Origin: Lunularia cruciata
Taxonomy: Eukaryota; Streptophyta; Marchantiopsida; Lunulariales; Lunulariaceae
Assembly (NCBI GenBank): GCA_948567375.1
Contig: OX419762.1
Coordinates: 27,482,608 to 27,546,607 of the forward strand
Direction of reading: 5' to 3'
Length of the DNA: 64,000 bases
In this document: positions 23,650 through 34,169 of the stretch, piece by piece
Layout of the letters: each line of letters begins with the position of its first letter
Position numbering within the stretch: position 1 is the first letter of the stretch
Program-made: the position numbers and the translations under genes
The notes under the pieces: generated by a model
Told to the model about the DNA's origin: nothing
Seen by the model: the letters and a program-made list of their open reading frames with translations, nothing else
The model's database searches: none

Positions 23650-24456
23650 TGCTTTTTGTTGATCTCAAATTCCTCATGCATGAGATCTCCACTTTGCATA
23701 ATTGACCCTTCTTCACAATGTCATTCAAATCTCCCAACCATTATGTCACAGTCTTCTGAAATTTTTCCCACTTGATCACAACTCTAGGGCGTCACTCCGT
23801 GCAAAATTTCAGATCTTTTCATTGAGCCATTTGGCCTAGAGATCTTTCTATTCAGCACACATATTTCAGATTTGGTCTAAAAACCACCCCCCTCACTTCA
23901 AAAACTCATAACTCCTTGCGCAAGAACAATATTTCTTCTTTTTTTCTGTGGCAGTAGGTAGGATACAATGCACTGAATTTTCTTGGAAATTTTCAGGATA
24001 ATTCACTGAAAATTGAAGAAATGGAAAACTTTGTACAATTTTCCAAAGAGCATGCAGTTGCGGGAGCACTTTACCCTATCAACTTTCAAAAATTCTAGCC
24101 CAATGCGCATAGTAGTTCTCACAATAATTTTAAGTGTGCTAACTAAAAGATAACCCAAGCTATTATGTGTAGAAATTTCAAGTCCAGATCTCAAACTTGA
24201 GATTTTGCCCAAAATCACCTTAATCCCCAAAATCTGCAATCCACCTCACACAATCTCTCCAATTCCTCTCATGTGTACAAGATGTACAAAATCACCTCAA
24301 AGACATCATAATGAACTACAAGGTATACAAATGGATTTTGGTTCTCTAATATAAGTTCAGCCCTCTCCTCTCCAAATGTTCTCTCCAAGTGAGCTCTCAT
24401 AGCCTCCTTCTGCCTAATGTAGAATTGAACGCGGAACATTATCTTGCCTTCTAGAG
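23650..24456. other. C1 leader, no gene seen
   Basis: Untranslated leader between the primer site and the leader ORF. Short frames here carry no recognisable domain and look like chance. Confidence 0.5.
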
Positions 24457-24476
24457 AGGTCCCGGCAACGGAACCA
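24457..24476 (-). other. C1 primer-binding site, Asp-tRNA-like
   Basis: On the minus strand, four T residues after the LTR, the sequence reads TGGTTCCGTTGCCGGGACC. This is close to the site matching the 3' end of plant Asp tRNA (TGGCGCCGTTGCCGGGGA) used by many plant Tat/Athila-type Ty3 elements. Two or three positions differ. Confidence 0.7.
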
Positions 24477-24480
24477 AAAA

Positions 24481-25172
24481 TGTGAGCCAGCCTGTCTCTC
24501 ACTCAAGATGAACCTCTGATGGCTATTATGGTCGCGCACCATGGACGAAGAAGGCAAGGAACCCAAACTCCATCATACTCCTCCAAGGCTAACACTCCAA
24601 GACTCAAGACATTGTTCACTAGAGAACTCAATGAGAGAGAGATAATTGCAAATGAAAGGATGATGAGTACCTCCTCACCCCTTGTTTATATACTTGTGAA
24701 ATAGTTACGTACCAAAGTTACTAATTACCGTAGTAACTCAAGTTACTAGACTAAAAGTCAAGTAAAGTCAAAAAGTAAAAAGGAATATCCATTCACATGG
24801 GCATATTCCCCTAAGCATGTGGTCTTATCTTGATCCAACTACTAAGTCAAGGATTCCTTCACATGGGCTATCCTTGGACTAAAGAAGAATCCAAAACAAA
24901 AAGGCTTGCGGGCCCAAGAGTTCTCAACTCTTTCCTCAAAGCCAAACACCTAGGAATAATACCAAGTCAATACACTAAAATCCAAAATAGTGGTACTCAT
25001 ATTTTCTACTTCCTCTAAAGTAAGGTCTCCTCTATCTTAGCTATGACTAACTTTAGCTAACCATGACTAATATAGAACCATCCTTTATCTCTATATAAAT
25101 AATATCTCTTAAGTACTTGTAATACCAAGCTAAATATCACAATACCACACACATGCACAAATGGGTGTTACA
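24481..25172 (-). repeat. C1 5' LTR (right)
   Basis: 692-bp partner of 17,318-18,010 with the same ends. The near identity of the two LTRs makes C1 the youngest full-length insertion in the window. Confidence 0.93.
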
Positions 25173-25848
25173 GGACATGGCAATCTTGGTTTTGAAGAAA
25201 CCAAAGAGACTGCGCCAAAACAAACTGGTGAATTGAGTACCCCTATCGGTGATGAGTACTCAAGACAAGCCATGATGAGAGAAGACTGCATCTAAGTATA
25301 ATTGAGCAAGTTGTGGAGCGGTCACCTCCTTGGTGGTAGGACGTACATGAATCATTTTGCTGAGCCGGTCCACAAAGACCACGATGAAGTTGAATCCTGA
25401 TGTGGTCTTGGGTAATTCACAAACAAGATCCATACACACCTGTTCCCAACGTTGTGTAGGAATGGGGAGAGGTTGTAGGAGCCCTGCAGGAGCTTGATTA
25501 GAAGCTTTGTTCTGTTGACAAAGTAAGCAATTGTGCACGTAGTCCATCACATTGTTGCTCATCTTGGGCCAATAGTAATGGCTTTGGACTACATCCAAGG
25601 TCTTGTCCACTCCAACATGACCTGCAATGGCCAAATCATGACATTCCGCTAGAATGGTGGTGTGTAATTTTGGGACATTTGGAATCCATAATCTACCATC
25701 ACGAAAGGTGAGTCCTTGGGTGCTGGTGACGCCTTTGGATGATTGCCCTTCTACAATCTGTGGATCAATTTTTGTAGCCGCCAGAATCTCTAGCCAGAAT
25801 TTAGGGTTAATCTGAACTTCTACCACCAAGTTGTTTGCCATTGGCATG
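25173..25848 (-). pseudogene. B1 integrase N-terminal half
   Basis: The frame 25,260-25,848 starts with MPMANNLVVEVQINPKFW and holds the HHCC zinc domain (H..GH, then CLLCQQNKAS). The first catalytic Asp follows in WEQVCMDLV, then VFVDRLSKMIH. After one TGA near 25,260 the frame continues through the second Asp (ITDRGTQF) and ends exactly at the C1 insertion point. The other half is at 16,531-17,317. The left side of this piece abuts the inverted LTR fragment at 25,849. Confidence 0.88.
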
Positions 25849-26499
25849 TGTAATACCAAGAGCTAGCCATATGATCTAGATGTGAAATTCAGTTTGGTAA
25901 CATCTGGAATGATGTTATACATGATGGTCAAAATAGATCAAATAGAAGTATCACCAAAAGGGTACTTCTACTCATAGGGTAGAAAACCAAAATAGATTTG
26001 AAAACCTTAGAACCAACAGCTAGACATATGATTTGAAGGTGAGAATTGGATTGGTAACATCTGGAAGGATGTTACACAGGATGGACTGAATAGATCAGAA
26101 AGAGGTATCACCAAAAGGGGACTTCTACTAATAGAGTTGGAACCAAAATATGCCTGAAATCTTTGAAGGCAATTTCGGAGGCCTAAACGGGTGAATTAGG
26201 CCTTGAAAATGTGCACATGTGACCAAAGAGAGTGGGATTTGACAATTTACATTCTATTGTGATGGATTTGAAGGTCCCAAATCCTTTCCCTTTTAACACT
26301 CAAGTAGAAATTTGTTATGTAGTGAGACCGAAAGTGATGTTTAGGGATTTTGTGGTCAAGAATTTTGGTGAGGAATATTACCAATGAGTGGTAGCTTTTG
26401 AGGTCCCAATGGTAGTTCCAATAGTTTGTGTGCCCTCCAAAGTGATCATATTAACTCTATATTGAAGTTTAGGGTATAGCAATAGAGTGTTACAAGAAC
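25849..26499 (+). repeat. Inverted B-family LTR plus leader fragment
   Basis: The + strand reads TGTAATACC... (about 360 bp of B-type LTR) and then jumps within a few bases near 26,210-26,225 into B-type leader sequence, with the VGFDNLH...LTLY ORF at 26,241-26,466. It ends at a GAACCATGGA that matches the start of gag. The orientation is opposite to B1, which surrounds it. About 240 bp of LTR, the primer site and the 5' part of the leader are missing at the internal joint. CATG occurs on both sides (25,845-25,848 and 26,500-26,503) and may be a target duplication, though the flanks do not restore B1 perfectly. Confidence 0.75.
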
Positions 26500-26503
26500 C
26501 ATG

Positions 26504-28120
26504 GAACCATGCATCTACAAGTTGCTTCTTACCTTCAACGTAGGTGATTGTCATGTTGAAGCGTTGTCGCCACTCTGCCTATCAAATCTGGCAACAAGAT
26601 AAATCCTTTTGCATCTCGAGGTAGACTAGAGATTTGTGGTCAATCTCTACCACAAATGCCTTCTCGCCCAGATAGTGCTTCCAATGCTTGGTTGCCAAGA
26701 CAATGGCCAACTCTTCTTGTTCTATGGTGTGGTAGTTGCACTCTACTGGTAACAACTTTCAAGAGAAATATGCAATGGGATCCCATCCGTCATGCCACTC
26801 TTGTTGTAAGACTGCTCTGATTGTTACGCTTGATGCATTTATAGCCAACTTGATTGGACGTCTTGGATCATACCACTTCAAGATTGGTGCATGTAGCAAG
26901 GCGGCTTTCAATTCTTGAAAGGCCAACTCTTGTATGGTTCCCCATGTCCACTTCTTCCCCTTGCCAAGTAGTGTTGTTAAAAGTTGAGTAACCTTGGAGA
27001 AGTCCTTGACAAATCGATGATAAAATCCCATCAAACCCAAGAAGCTCTTGAGTTGAGTCTGATCTTTTGGGGTACTCTATTTTTGAATGACCTCTATTTT
27101 ATCTCAATACTTGAATACCCTCTGCACTTACTCTATGCCCCAAGTAGTCTACTTCAAACTTGCCAAACTCACACTTTGAGATTTTGGCATACAATCTATT
27201 GTGTCTTAGAATCTGGAGGACTTCTCATAGATGTTGTTTGTGTTCAGTCATCATGCTATTGTATACTAAGATGTCATCTAGGAAGAAGATGATAGACTTA
27301 TCCAAATATGGACAAAATATGTCATTCATTAGACTCATGAAAGTGGTAGGTGCATTGGTGAGACCAAAAGGCATCATGAGATACTCAAAGTGGCCATACC
27401 TGGTTTGAAAGGCAGTCTTGTACACATCCTCCTCTGCAATTCGGTTTTGATTGTAACCGCTCCACAAATCTAGTTTGGTGAAGTGTCTTGCTCCATTGAG
27501 TTGATCAAATAGATCATCCATGCGAGGTAAGGGGTATTTGTTCTTCACTATTTGCTGATTGAGACCCCGATAGTCAATGCACATGCACATTGTACCGTCT
27601 TCCTTCTTCACAAACAAGACCAGAGCCCCATATGGTGATATGCTGGGTTGGATGAACCCTTTTTGCAGCATATCCTCAATTTGATTCTTGCACTCCTCCA
27701 ACTCATGAGGTGATAGGCGATATGGGGCCTTACAGGGAGGTGTCTTCCCCGGGAGTGTCTCAATTTTATGATCTACTCTCCTTTTTGGTGGTAATCTTGA
27801 GGGTAGATCATCAGGAAAGACATCTTGAAACTCATTTATCAAATCTTTCAATTTCTCAAGAATTTGTCCCTTGAGTTGTGCACTCTGGACTTCTCTTATT
27901 AGACCCATGAAACACCTATCAGTCTTACAGATAGTTGTTGTCCCTATGACATAGAGAGGCAATTCTTGCCTATTTGATTTTTCTTTAACCCCAATGATCG
28001 ACCATTGGTAGGTTATCACTACTTTCTTCCTCCAATCTACCATAGGGTTGTAATGCTCCATCCATGGCATACCTAAGATTGCATCATAACGAGCTAATTG
28101 TATCACTCGCTACTCAACTG
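26504..28120 (-). pseudogene. B1 reverse transcriptase and RNase H
   Basis: The frame 27,225-28,106 (293 codons) runs from the end of protease ([16 protein letters not shown]) into RT. It shows [32 protein letters not shown], a [12 protein letters not shown] segment, the catalytic Asp in [23 protein letters not shown] and [10 protein letters not shown]. After a frame change, 26,759-27,040 gives the connection and RNase H start (GLMGFYHRFVKDFSKV, then LAINASSVTIRAVLQQE, with Asn where the first RNase H Asp is expected). The C-terminal RNase H continues in a broken frame (EQEELAIVLATKHWKHYL) to about 26,504. It is far better preserved than the same region of B2 but not open throughout. Confidence 0.88.
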
Positions 28121-28179
28121 CTTCTTGATATTTTCCTACAAAGAGTGTTACCCGCTTGGGTAATGATTCAATCCTCTCT

Positions 28180-29520
28180 GTTTGTCTGTTAGGTAACTAC
28201 TTCTTCACTCTCATCTCTCTCTAGATCCATTCTCAATCTTATTGCAATAGAGCAAGATAGAAATTCTCTGTGGCTCCCGGATCTATTAACACTCTCACTT
28301 GATTGCCTTCTAGGATCCCATTCACTACAATCAATTGTGGGGTTGCCTTTCAGTACCTTTGTGCTCTCGTCTTCCTCCTTCCCTCACTTTTTTGCTTCCT
28401 TATTGAGCCAATAAGGCCGCAAGGTACATTTATTGGTGATCTTTGTTTTCTGAAGTGATTTCCACCTCCTCCTCTTCAATGCGTCTCTCCATAATGGTCA
28501 AAGATTGCATGTATGAAGGTTGAGGGCCTCTGGGAAGTCAAGCACAATAGTTGGTAGATATATGCCCAATATAACCACAATTGTAACAACGGCGTTGTTC
28601 TCCTTGAGTTCCTTCTCCTCGTGGGACTCCATCTCTCTGTTCTTCTACCCATACATGTTCTCCTTGAAGCGGTCGTGCTCCTCGGTCTTGAAACCAAAGG
28701 TTGCACAGTTCCATCAATACTAGTCCACCCATGGGTGGCATTTCTGCCCGATAATGTTGAGGTAGAACTACTCCTTCACCTCCACCTAATGCTCCTGCTA
28801 TTCTTTGTGCACAAGCAATGGCTTCAAATATCATGCAAGGATTTTATACCATGACTTCTTGGCAAATCCGCTCCTTCAACCCTCATTTGAAATTTTCAAG
28901 AGCCTCTACTGGACTCATGTTGGTTATTGTGACTTGTAGATCCAAAAATGCCTCCACATACTCTTGTATGCTATTCTTTTGTTTCAATCCGCATACTCGA
29001 ATCCGGGCCATCTGCACAGAATCAACCGATTGGAATTCTTCAGCAATCCTTCTTGCATTGTTGTCCATGTGACCTCCCTTCTCTCGGCCCATATGGATCA
29101 TTCCCAAGCGTCATACCATGTGAGGGCTTTATTGGTCAAGTACCCACATGCAAACACGCCTGCAACATGCTCGGTGATCTCTATTGAGAACAACCAAAAA
29201 TATTGATTCATTCTCAAGATCCAATTCTCCACTACTCCCATCATACGCTGCCCCTTGTAAGGCTTGATGTTGCAGGTCTTCTTCATCCGGAGTAGTAATG
29301 TGGCTTCATCATTGATAAGGTTTGTAGGCACGGGTGCTTCTCCAAGTACTTCAGTTGCATGTATTGGATTTTGAGACAACTCTTCTTCTTGCATTGCTTG
29401 ATCATTCATGAGGGTTTGCACTTGACTTTGTAACGCCTCCATGGTCATCTTAATCTCTCAAAATTCGATCAACATCCCTTGCATTCCTTGCACCAACTCC
29501 TACAACTGCAGATCCATGAT
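28180..29520 (-). pseudogene. B1 gag and protease
   Basis: The gag start is an ATG close to 29,517, four nucleotides beyond the end of the leader. Gag segments lie at 29,098-29,448 (TMEALQSQVQTLMNDQAMQEEEL, then LLLRMKKTCNIKPYKGQRMMGVVENWILRMNQYF) and 28,883-29,107. A zinc-knuckle region follows at about 28,545-28,590 (CYNCGYIGHISTNYC, one residue longer than CCHC). The protease segment near 28,270-28,330 shows VLIDPGATENF, with Asp-Pro-Gly at the catalytic position, as also in B2. Frame changes separate the pieces. Confidence 0.78.
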
Positions 29521-29523
29521 TCT

Positions 29524-30003
29524 TGTAACACTCGATTGTTATACCCTAAACTTCAATAGAGAGTTAATATGATCACTCTGGAGGGCGCAAAAACTATTGG
29601 AACTACCACTGGGACCTCAAAAGCTACCACTCGTTGGTAATATTCCTCACTAAAATTCTTGACCACGAAATCCCTAAACATCACTTTTGGTCTCACTACA
29701 TAACAAATTTCTACTTGAGTGTTAAAAGGGAAAGGATTTGGGACATTCAAATCCATCACAACAAAATGTAAATTGTCAAATCCCACTCTCTATCATAAAT
29801 CACTACATGCAAAATCACTGGGTTTGGCGAATTCATTACTGTAGCCATGAACTCTGCTCCGAAGTGAAAAACTAAATACACTCTCACTTGCTCGCACTAA
29901 ATATACATAATCTTGATGTTGAATGGATTCAAGAATGGAAAGTGAGGCACTGGATATTGTCCTCCCGGAGCATCCATTCTATCCTCCTAATCTATCAATC
30001 TAC
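29524..30003 (-). pseudogene. B1 leader with conserved extra ORF
   Basis: Between LTR and gag the minus strand carries a coding-like region in two adjoining frames. The upstream part reads VPHFPFLNPFNIKIMYI, then EQVRVYLVFHFGAEF...VVIYDRE. The downstream part, 29,553-29,786, reads VGFDNLHFVVMDL, then NPFPFNTQVEICYVVRP...FRDFVVKNF, ending LTLY and a stop 35 nt before gag. The same region is found at 26,241-26,466 and 53,566-53,995. It keeps amino-acid similarity and an identical end, and many of the differences are at third codon positions. I recognise no domain. Confidence 0.55.
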
Positions 30004-30452
30004 GTAGGTGAGGTACCGTTAGAAAGCTCTTGACGAGACAAAGCAGGGGCAGTGAAGGCCAACCTTTCCTTTGTAGAGGGGAACATGCACATTTTCGAGG
30101 CCTAATTCCTCTGTTTAGGCCTCCAAAATTGCCTTCAAAGATTTCAGGCATATTTCGGTTCCAACTCTATTAGTAGAAGTCCCCTTTTGGTGATACCTCT
30201 TTCTGATCTATTCAGTATATCTTGTGTAACATCCTTCCAGATGTTACCAACCCAATTCTCACCTTCAAATCATATGTCTAGCTATTGGTTCTACGGTTTT
30301 CAGATCTATTTTGGTTTTCTGCCCTACTAGTAGAAGTATCCTTTTGGTGATACTTCTATCTGATCTATTTTGACCATCATGTATAACATCATTCCAGATG
30401 TTACCAAACCAAATTTCACATCTAGATCATATGGGTAGCTCTTGGTATTACA
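30004..30452 (-). repeat. B1 5' LTR, inner end deleted
   Basis: The outer 449 bp of the B-type LTR, ending GGTATTACA. The inner ~290 bp present in the copies at 15,745 and 54,270, the primer site and the first ~90 bp of leader are missing at the junction with 30,003. Confidence 0.8.
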
Positions 30453-31330
30453 GTTTACTACCAAGTTAGAGCATCATTCAATGTTCTTATGCCATAATTA
30501 CACTGATTGCCTATCACGGGTTGGGTTACCAATGGAGTTTGTATTTTGTTAGACTTTTATCATTGATTGTGAGACATTATCTATATGTTTTGGTTATGGT
30601 AGAGAACTACTCCTTCAGCAAGCCAAGCAATTTAGATTGGAGTGCATACATCTTCTTTGGGTATGGGAAGATGATAGGATGCAAGTAGTATCCATTCCAT
30701 CTTAGGAAACATAGTTGGTATGACATCCTCATGAGGAGTTATGGACATTTTGGAGTAAAGAAAACATATAGCTTACTTTAGAATTTTTATTGGTAGCACA
30801 ATATGCATATCAATAAACAATACTTTGTTGATATATATGTTGTTAGTGACCAAGTTTAAGCATCATCCAATGCTCTTATGCCACAATTACACCCACTACT
30901 TATCATGAGGTGGGTTATCAATGGAATTTGGACTTTGTTAGACTTTTATCATTGATTATGAGACATCATCTTTATGTTTTGGTTGTGGTGGAGAACTACT
31001 CCAAGTAGATTGAGTTAGGAGCACTTCTTAACAAGTGCAATGAAAGTGAAGAGACATCTTACTCTTTCCTAGATCAAGTTCTTAATCATTTTGGTGCAAC
31101 AATTGAGGTCTTGATTGATTAGGGTACAAAGTTCTTAGAAGAGTTTCAAGTCTTGCGTGAGAAGGCCTTGATTGATCACCATACTACATCTCAAGATCAG
31201 CCTAAGGGAGATGGTTTAACAAAAGAATTGTTCAGACCGTGAAGAAAGGATTGCATAAGTATGGTTTATAAAGAGGCCAATTGGGAGATTGGGATCACCA
31301 ATACCTTGGTTGGCTATGGGCTATTGGCTT
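30453..31330 (+). pseudogene. A1 integrase, continued after B1
   Basis: Resumes A1 immediately after the GTTTA duplication. An internal tandem duplication (unit 2 at 30,611-30,999) repeats the zinc-domain region (YGHFGVKKTYSLL). The catalytic core follows from about 31,000 (FLDQVLNHFGATIEVLID.GTKFLEEF, then EKALIDHHTTSQDQPKGDGLTKE). The second catalytic Asp (ID.GTKF) is visible and the Glu-bearing segment is degraded. It ends in a tryptophan-rich stretch near 31,280. Stops occur in all frames. Confidence 0.8.
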
Positions 31331-31629
31331 AGCTGGCAAGTCTCCTTAGCATCCTTCTCTCTCTACTTCTTCTTACTCATGGATGAAATCTAGATTTATC
31401 TACAACTATTTGTTGTGATCTTATTGTAACTTTGGATTTGGATGTATGGATGAGCGCATGTTCTCAATGGGTAAAGATCTTTTTAGAGAGTGATACCAAT
31501 AGCCTTGAGAATTTGGCAATTTCTCAACATATGAATATAAAGTTGAACCATAATTTTTCCAAATGATATGGATTGTACTTTTATGCATACCATCAAAAAC
31601 AAAAATTCTAGCTATAACAATACCACTTA

Positions 31630-32063
31630 TGCCACTATTAAAAGGGAAGATTACCCTTGGTCTGTTAGTTTCATTTGGGTTATTATATATATCTAGAATA
31701 GATTACACTAATGACTCTTGAAGTGACTATAGGCCACACTATCTTAAGGAGTGTATGAGGTTTTGCCTTTTGAAGTTGTCTTGATGGAAGGACTTTGTAT
31801 TGTTGTTTGGAAACATCATGTACATAATTGTGTAGATGATATGCGCAATTGTATCACATATCATTTCCCGAACATTGATAACAAGATGGACCCACGCTTG
31901 GCAATTGTACATAGGCTTGCGGTGTATGCTATGTGACTCTTTGAATGGAGATGCTAATATGTTGGTGTGTGATAGTTGTTCAAGAAGATGGCATATGGCA
32001 TGTTTTACCACTCCACTCACGGTGGTTCCTCAACAACAATGGTTATATCCTTGATGTACTTGA
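31630..32063 (+). pseudogene. A1 C-terminal region with PHD-finger relic
   Basis: Downstream of the integrase core, one frame (31,751-31,921) reads VLPFEVVLMEGLCIVVWKHHVHNCVDDMRN...MDPRLAIVHRLA. After a single frameshift near 31,921 the reading continues as a PHD-type zinc finger at 31,923-32,057. The spacing is CX2C, eleven residues, CX2C, four residues, HX2C, then W followed by the last metal pair. The last pair is damaged: the seventh ligand is Tyr (TAT for TGT), and a TGA lies one codon before the eighth Cys. The residues before the fourth ligand (MLVCDSC, RRWHMAC, TPL) match the family pattern. In A-type elements it would read modified histone tails and could guide integration, by analogy with the chromodomain of chromoviruses. 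Confidence 0.7.
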
Positions 32064-34169
32064 TATTATAGCTAGTTCACTCTTTATGTTATATCAATTG
32101 TAAATATATGACCAATGATGGTACTCAATGGCACTTGGACTCTTTAACCTTTACTAACCATAGTGCATATCATATACTTGCAATAGATGCTTATTTCAAG
32201 TTAGAGTGACCCAACCAGCAAATAGGGGACAATTGTGGGTTTGTAGAGTTTATGTGGGATTTCTATATGAGTTGTGTTTTTATTGTGTGTGATATTGATA
32301 GTAATGTATTTTTTTATTTTTTTATTTACAACATCAAAGTTAATTTGCTAGAATGTTGGATTAATATTGTGGTGGTCATCATGTTATTAGTAGTTGTTCA
32401 AGGACTACTTAATGTTGGCTAGATATGGTATTAGGCCTGTTTGATTGCACCATTGAACTACCATTATTGATGTCAAATGGACCATCAAATGTACCATTAT
32501 CGTTGGATTCCTAATTGTTCTAGAAGGGATATATCTCAAAGTGTAAGTCCAAGGAACTCATTTTTTTCTATGTTGAAGCTCCAAACTCTTGGTTACGGTG
32601 AACAGAGGTTAACAAACTTCATTTGGATTCTTTTAGTTAGAAGTTTAGATTCTTTTGATTAGAAGATATAATAGATGTTTATTTACAATTTATATTAAAT
32701 GTTGAGATTTGATTTATTATCAATTGATTATAAGAGGTAGGTGTAGTTTAAGTATGATTTTTACATAAATTTATTTTTATAGTATATAATATTGACAATG
32801 ATATACATTGTGTAATATTTTATATATGATATATACGCATAACATATTAAATGAAATACATTATGTAATATACACTTCACAAAAGAAACAATAAAGATAA
32901 CAAAACTTTAAGATGATTAAATAATTTAATTATGTCTATATTAGAAGAGGACTAGTAGTGAAAAGGAGTGGTCACATGATAGAACAAACTTAATATAACA
33001 ATCCTCTTCTTAGTTAACGCTTCATTATCCTTTCATTTAATCATTATAGAAATCAACATGGTCAAGGGGCACTGCTCGAGACATACACAACACCTCAACA
33101 CATACTTAGGCCACTAACCCAACTGATTCACAAATCTCGTCGTCTAGTATCCTTTGTCTATCAATTATAAACATTTAAGTTAACATTAAATACGGGCCGC
33201 ACTACGCTCTGAAGTACATCAACTACCTAAATCCTTTTGATAACTGTTGGAAGTAAACGCGATACTGCTTTCTCTAGTTGTACCAGGGCAGCAAGTTTGT
33301 TTTATCTTCTTTCTGTCGACTACGGACAAATGTCCCAAATTGATATTTCTTATGGGAGAGCTTATCTCATTCAAGTTCTGTGAATAACACTTCACAGTTA
33401 AGCAATTGATTTACGTAGCCAGACTCTACAGCAACTGTAGTCAGCTTATACACACGCAGATAAAGCTCCGACTCCAAAGCTTGCAGGCATTGGCAGTTTT
33501 TCTCTCTTGACGATTTAAGAGTACACCAAAAAGAAGGGTAAAATCCTCCAAACCATGGGAAGTCGAGGGAGGGCTAATTTGTACAATGGCCGACATTACA
33601 GACCAGTTCTGACTTTCTTCCTAAGAATCGCTTTCTACAAATGCTTGTCTAGTGTGCAGTATAACCAACAAAAGCACCCTACCTTCAATTTGTCGGGGAC
33701 GACGTATTTATGTAGTCAACTTGACTTTCTACTCGTTTGCTTCTAAGCCAGAAATGTAGATACAGTATAAAAATTTGAACTACCATGATGGCCTTCCCTG
33801 AAGACAACGGAAAATAATCGCGTAAACTCTTCTCGCCTAACCATGATGGAGATCCATCGGCGTCCCACCTTCTGGAGATAATGATTGTACCAGAGCTGGG
33901 ACTTCAGTCCTCTCGAGCACCTTCTCACTATATCAGTTACAAAAGAGGACCTCGACCGCCATTTCATCAGCAAATTCTATGCATTTTTTACAGGTCTCAG
34001 TATGCAAACGGTGACCTATGTTGCAAGCTTCAAACTACCGTTCGGCTCATGATGCAATACGCACGTTCGTGTGTGGCCGTGCTGCTTGCTCCAAATATTT
34101 ACACCCAGGAGACAAGCGGTGCAGCGCATCGACGAAATAACTGAAATCATACAACCGTAGGGTAGCTAA
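32064..34169. other. Intergenic, 3' of the CCX gene
   Basis: No gene recognised. 32,064-33,000 is AT-rich (poly-T/A runs near 32,310 and 32,690-32,900). From about 33,050 base composition becomes more balanced, which may include the 3' untranslated region or regulatory DNA of the exchanger gene. Short open frames here show no known domain. Confidence 0.5.

Larger units (their letters stand above)
17318..25172 (-). mobile_element. C1, young Ty3 element nested in B1
   Basis: 7,855-bp minus-strand LTR element with TGTGAGCC...GGTGTTACA ends and near-identical LTRs. I counted five substitutions and one single-base indel over about 692 bp by eye. It is flanked by GGAC (17,314-17,317 and 25,173-25,176), a 4-bp target duplication. 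A primer site resembling the Asp-tRNA site of plant Tat/Athila-type elements is present. The order is leader ORF with zinc knuckle, gag, protease, RT, RNase H and integrase, with no chromodomain. Only a handful of stops and at least one frameshift separate it from an intact copy. Lineage is inferred from the primer site and the lack of a chromodomain. Confidence 0.92.
15740..30457 (-). mobile_element. B1, chromovirus inserted in A1, itself interrupted
   Basis: The element body is 15,745-30,452 and is flanked by exact GTTTA duplications (15,740-15,744 and 30,453-30,457). Minus-strand order from right to left is: truncated 5' LTR, leader with extra ORF, gag-protease, RT-RNase H, integrase, chromodomain, purine tract, 3' LTR. 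Two later insertions interrupt it: C1 (17,318-25,172) inside the integrase core, and an inverted LTR-leader fragment (25,849-26,499) just upstream of the integrase zinc domain. Subtracting both leaves about 6.2 kb, a normal size for a chromovirus. It is closely related to B2 (52,898-60,172). The primer site is missing because the inner end of the 5' LTR is deleted, so this copy could not have transposed in its present form. Confidence 0.88.

Noticed and set aside
25845-26503. CATG as a certain target duplication of the inverted fragment
   Set aside because: Removing the fragment and one CATG leaves B1 two bases short of the expected spacing, so the boundaries may come from another rearrangement. 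Kept only as a possibility.
29524-30452. Reading 29,524-30,452 as one long LTR (TGTAACACTC...TATTACA)
   Set aside because: The ends look like TG...CA. In B2, however, the same left part lies downstream of a clear LTR end and primer site (53,426-53,439), so it is leader sequence fused to a truncated LTR.
33555-34144. Short + strand ORFs near 33.6-34.1 kb
   Set aside because: No domain. The region is more likely 3' flanking or untranslated sequence of the minus-strand CCX gene.
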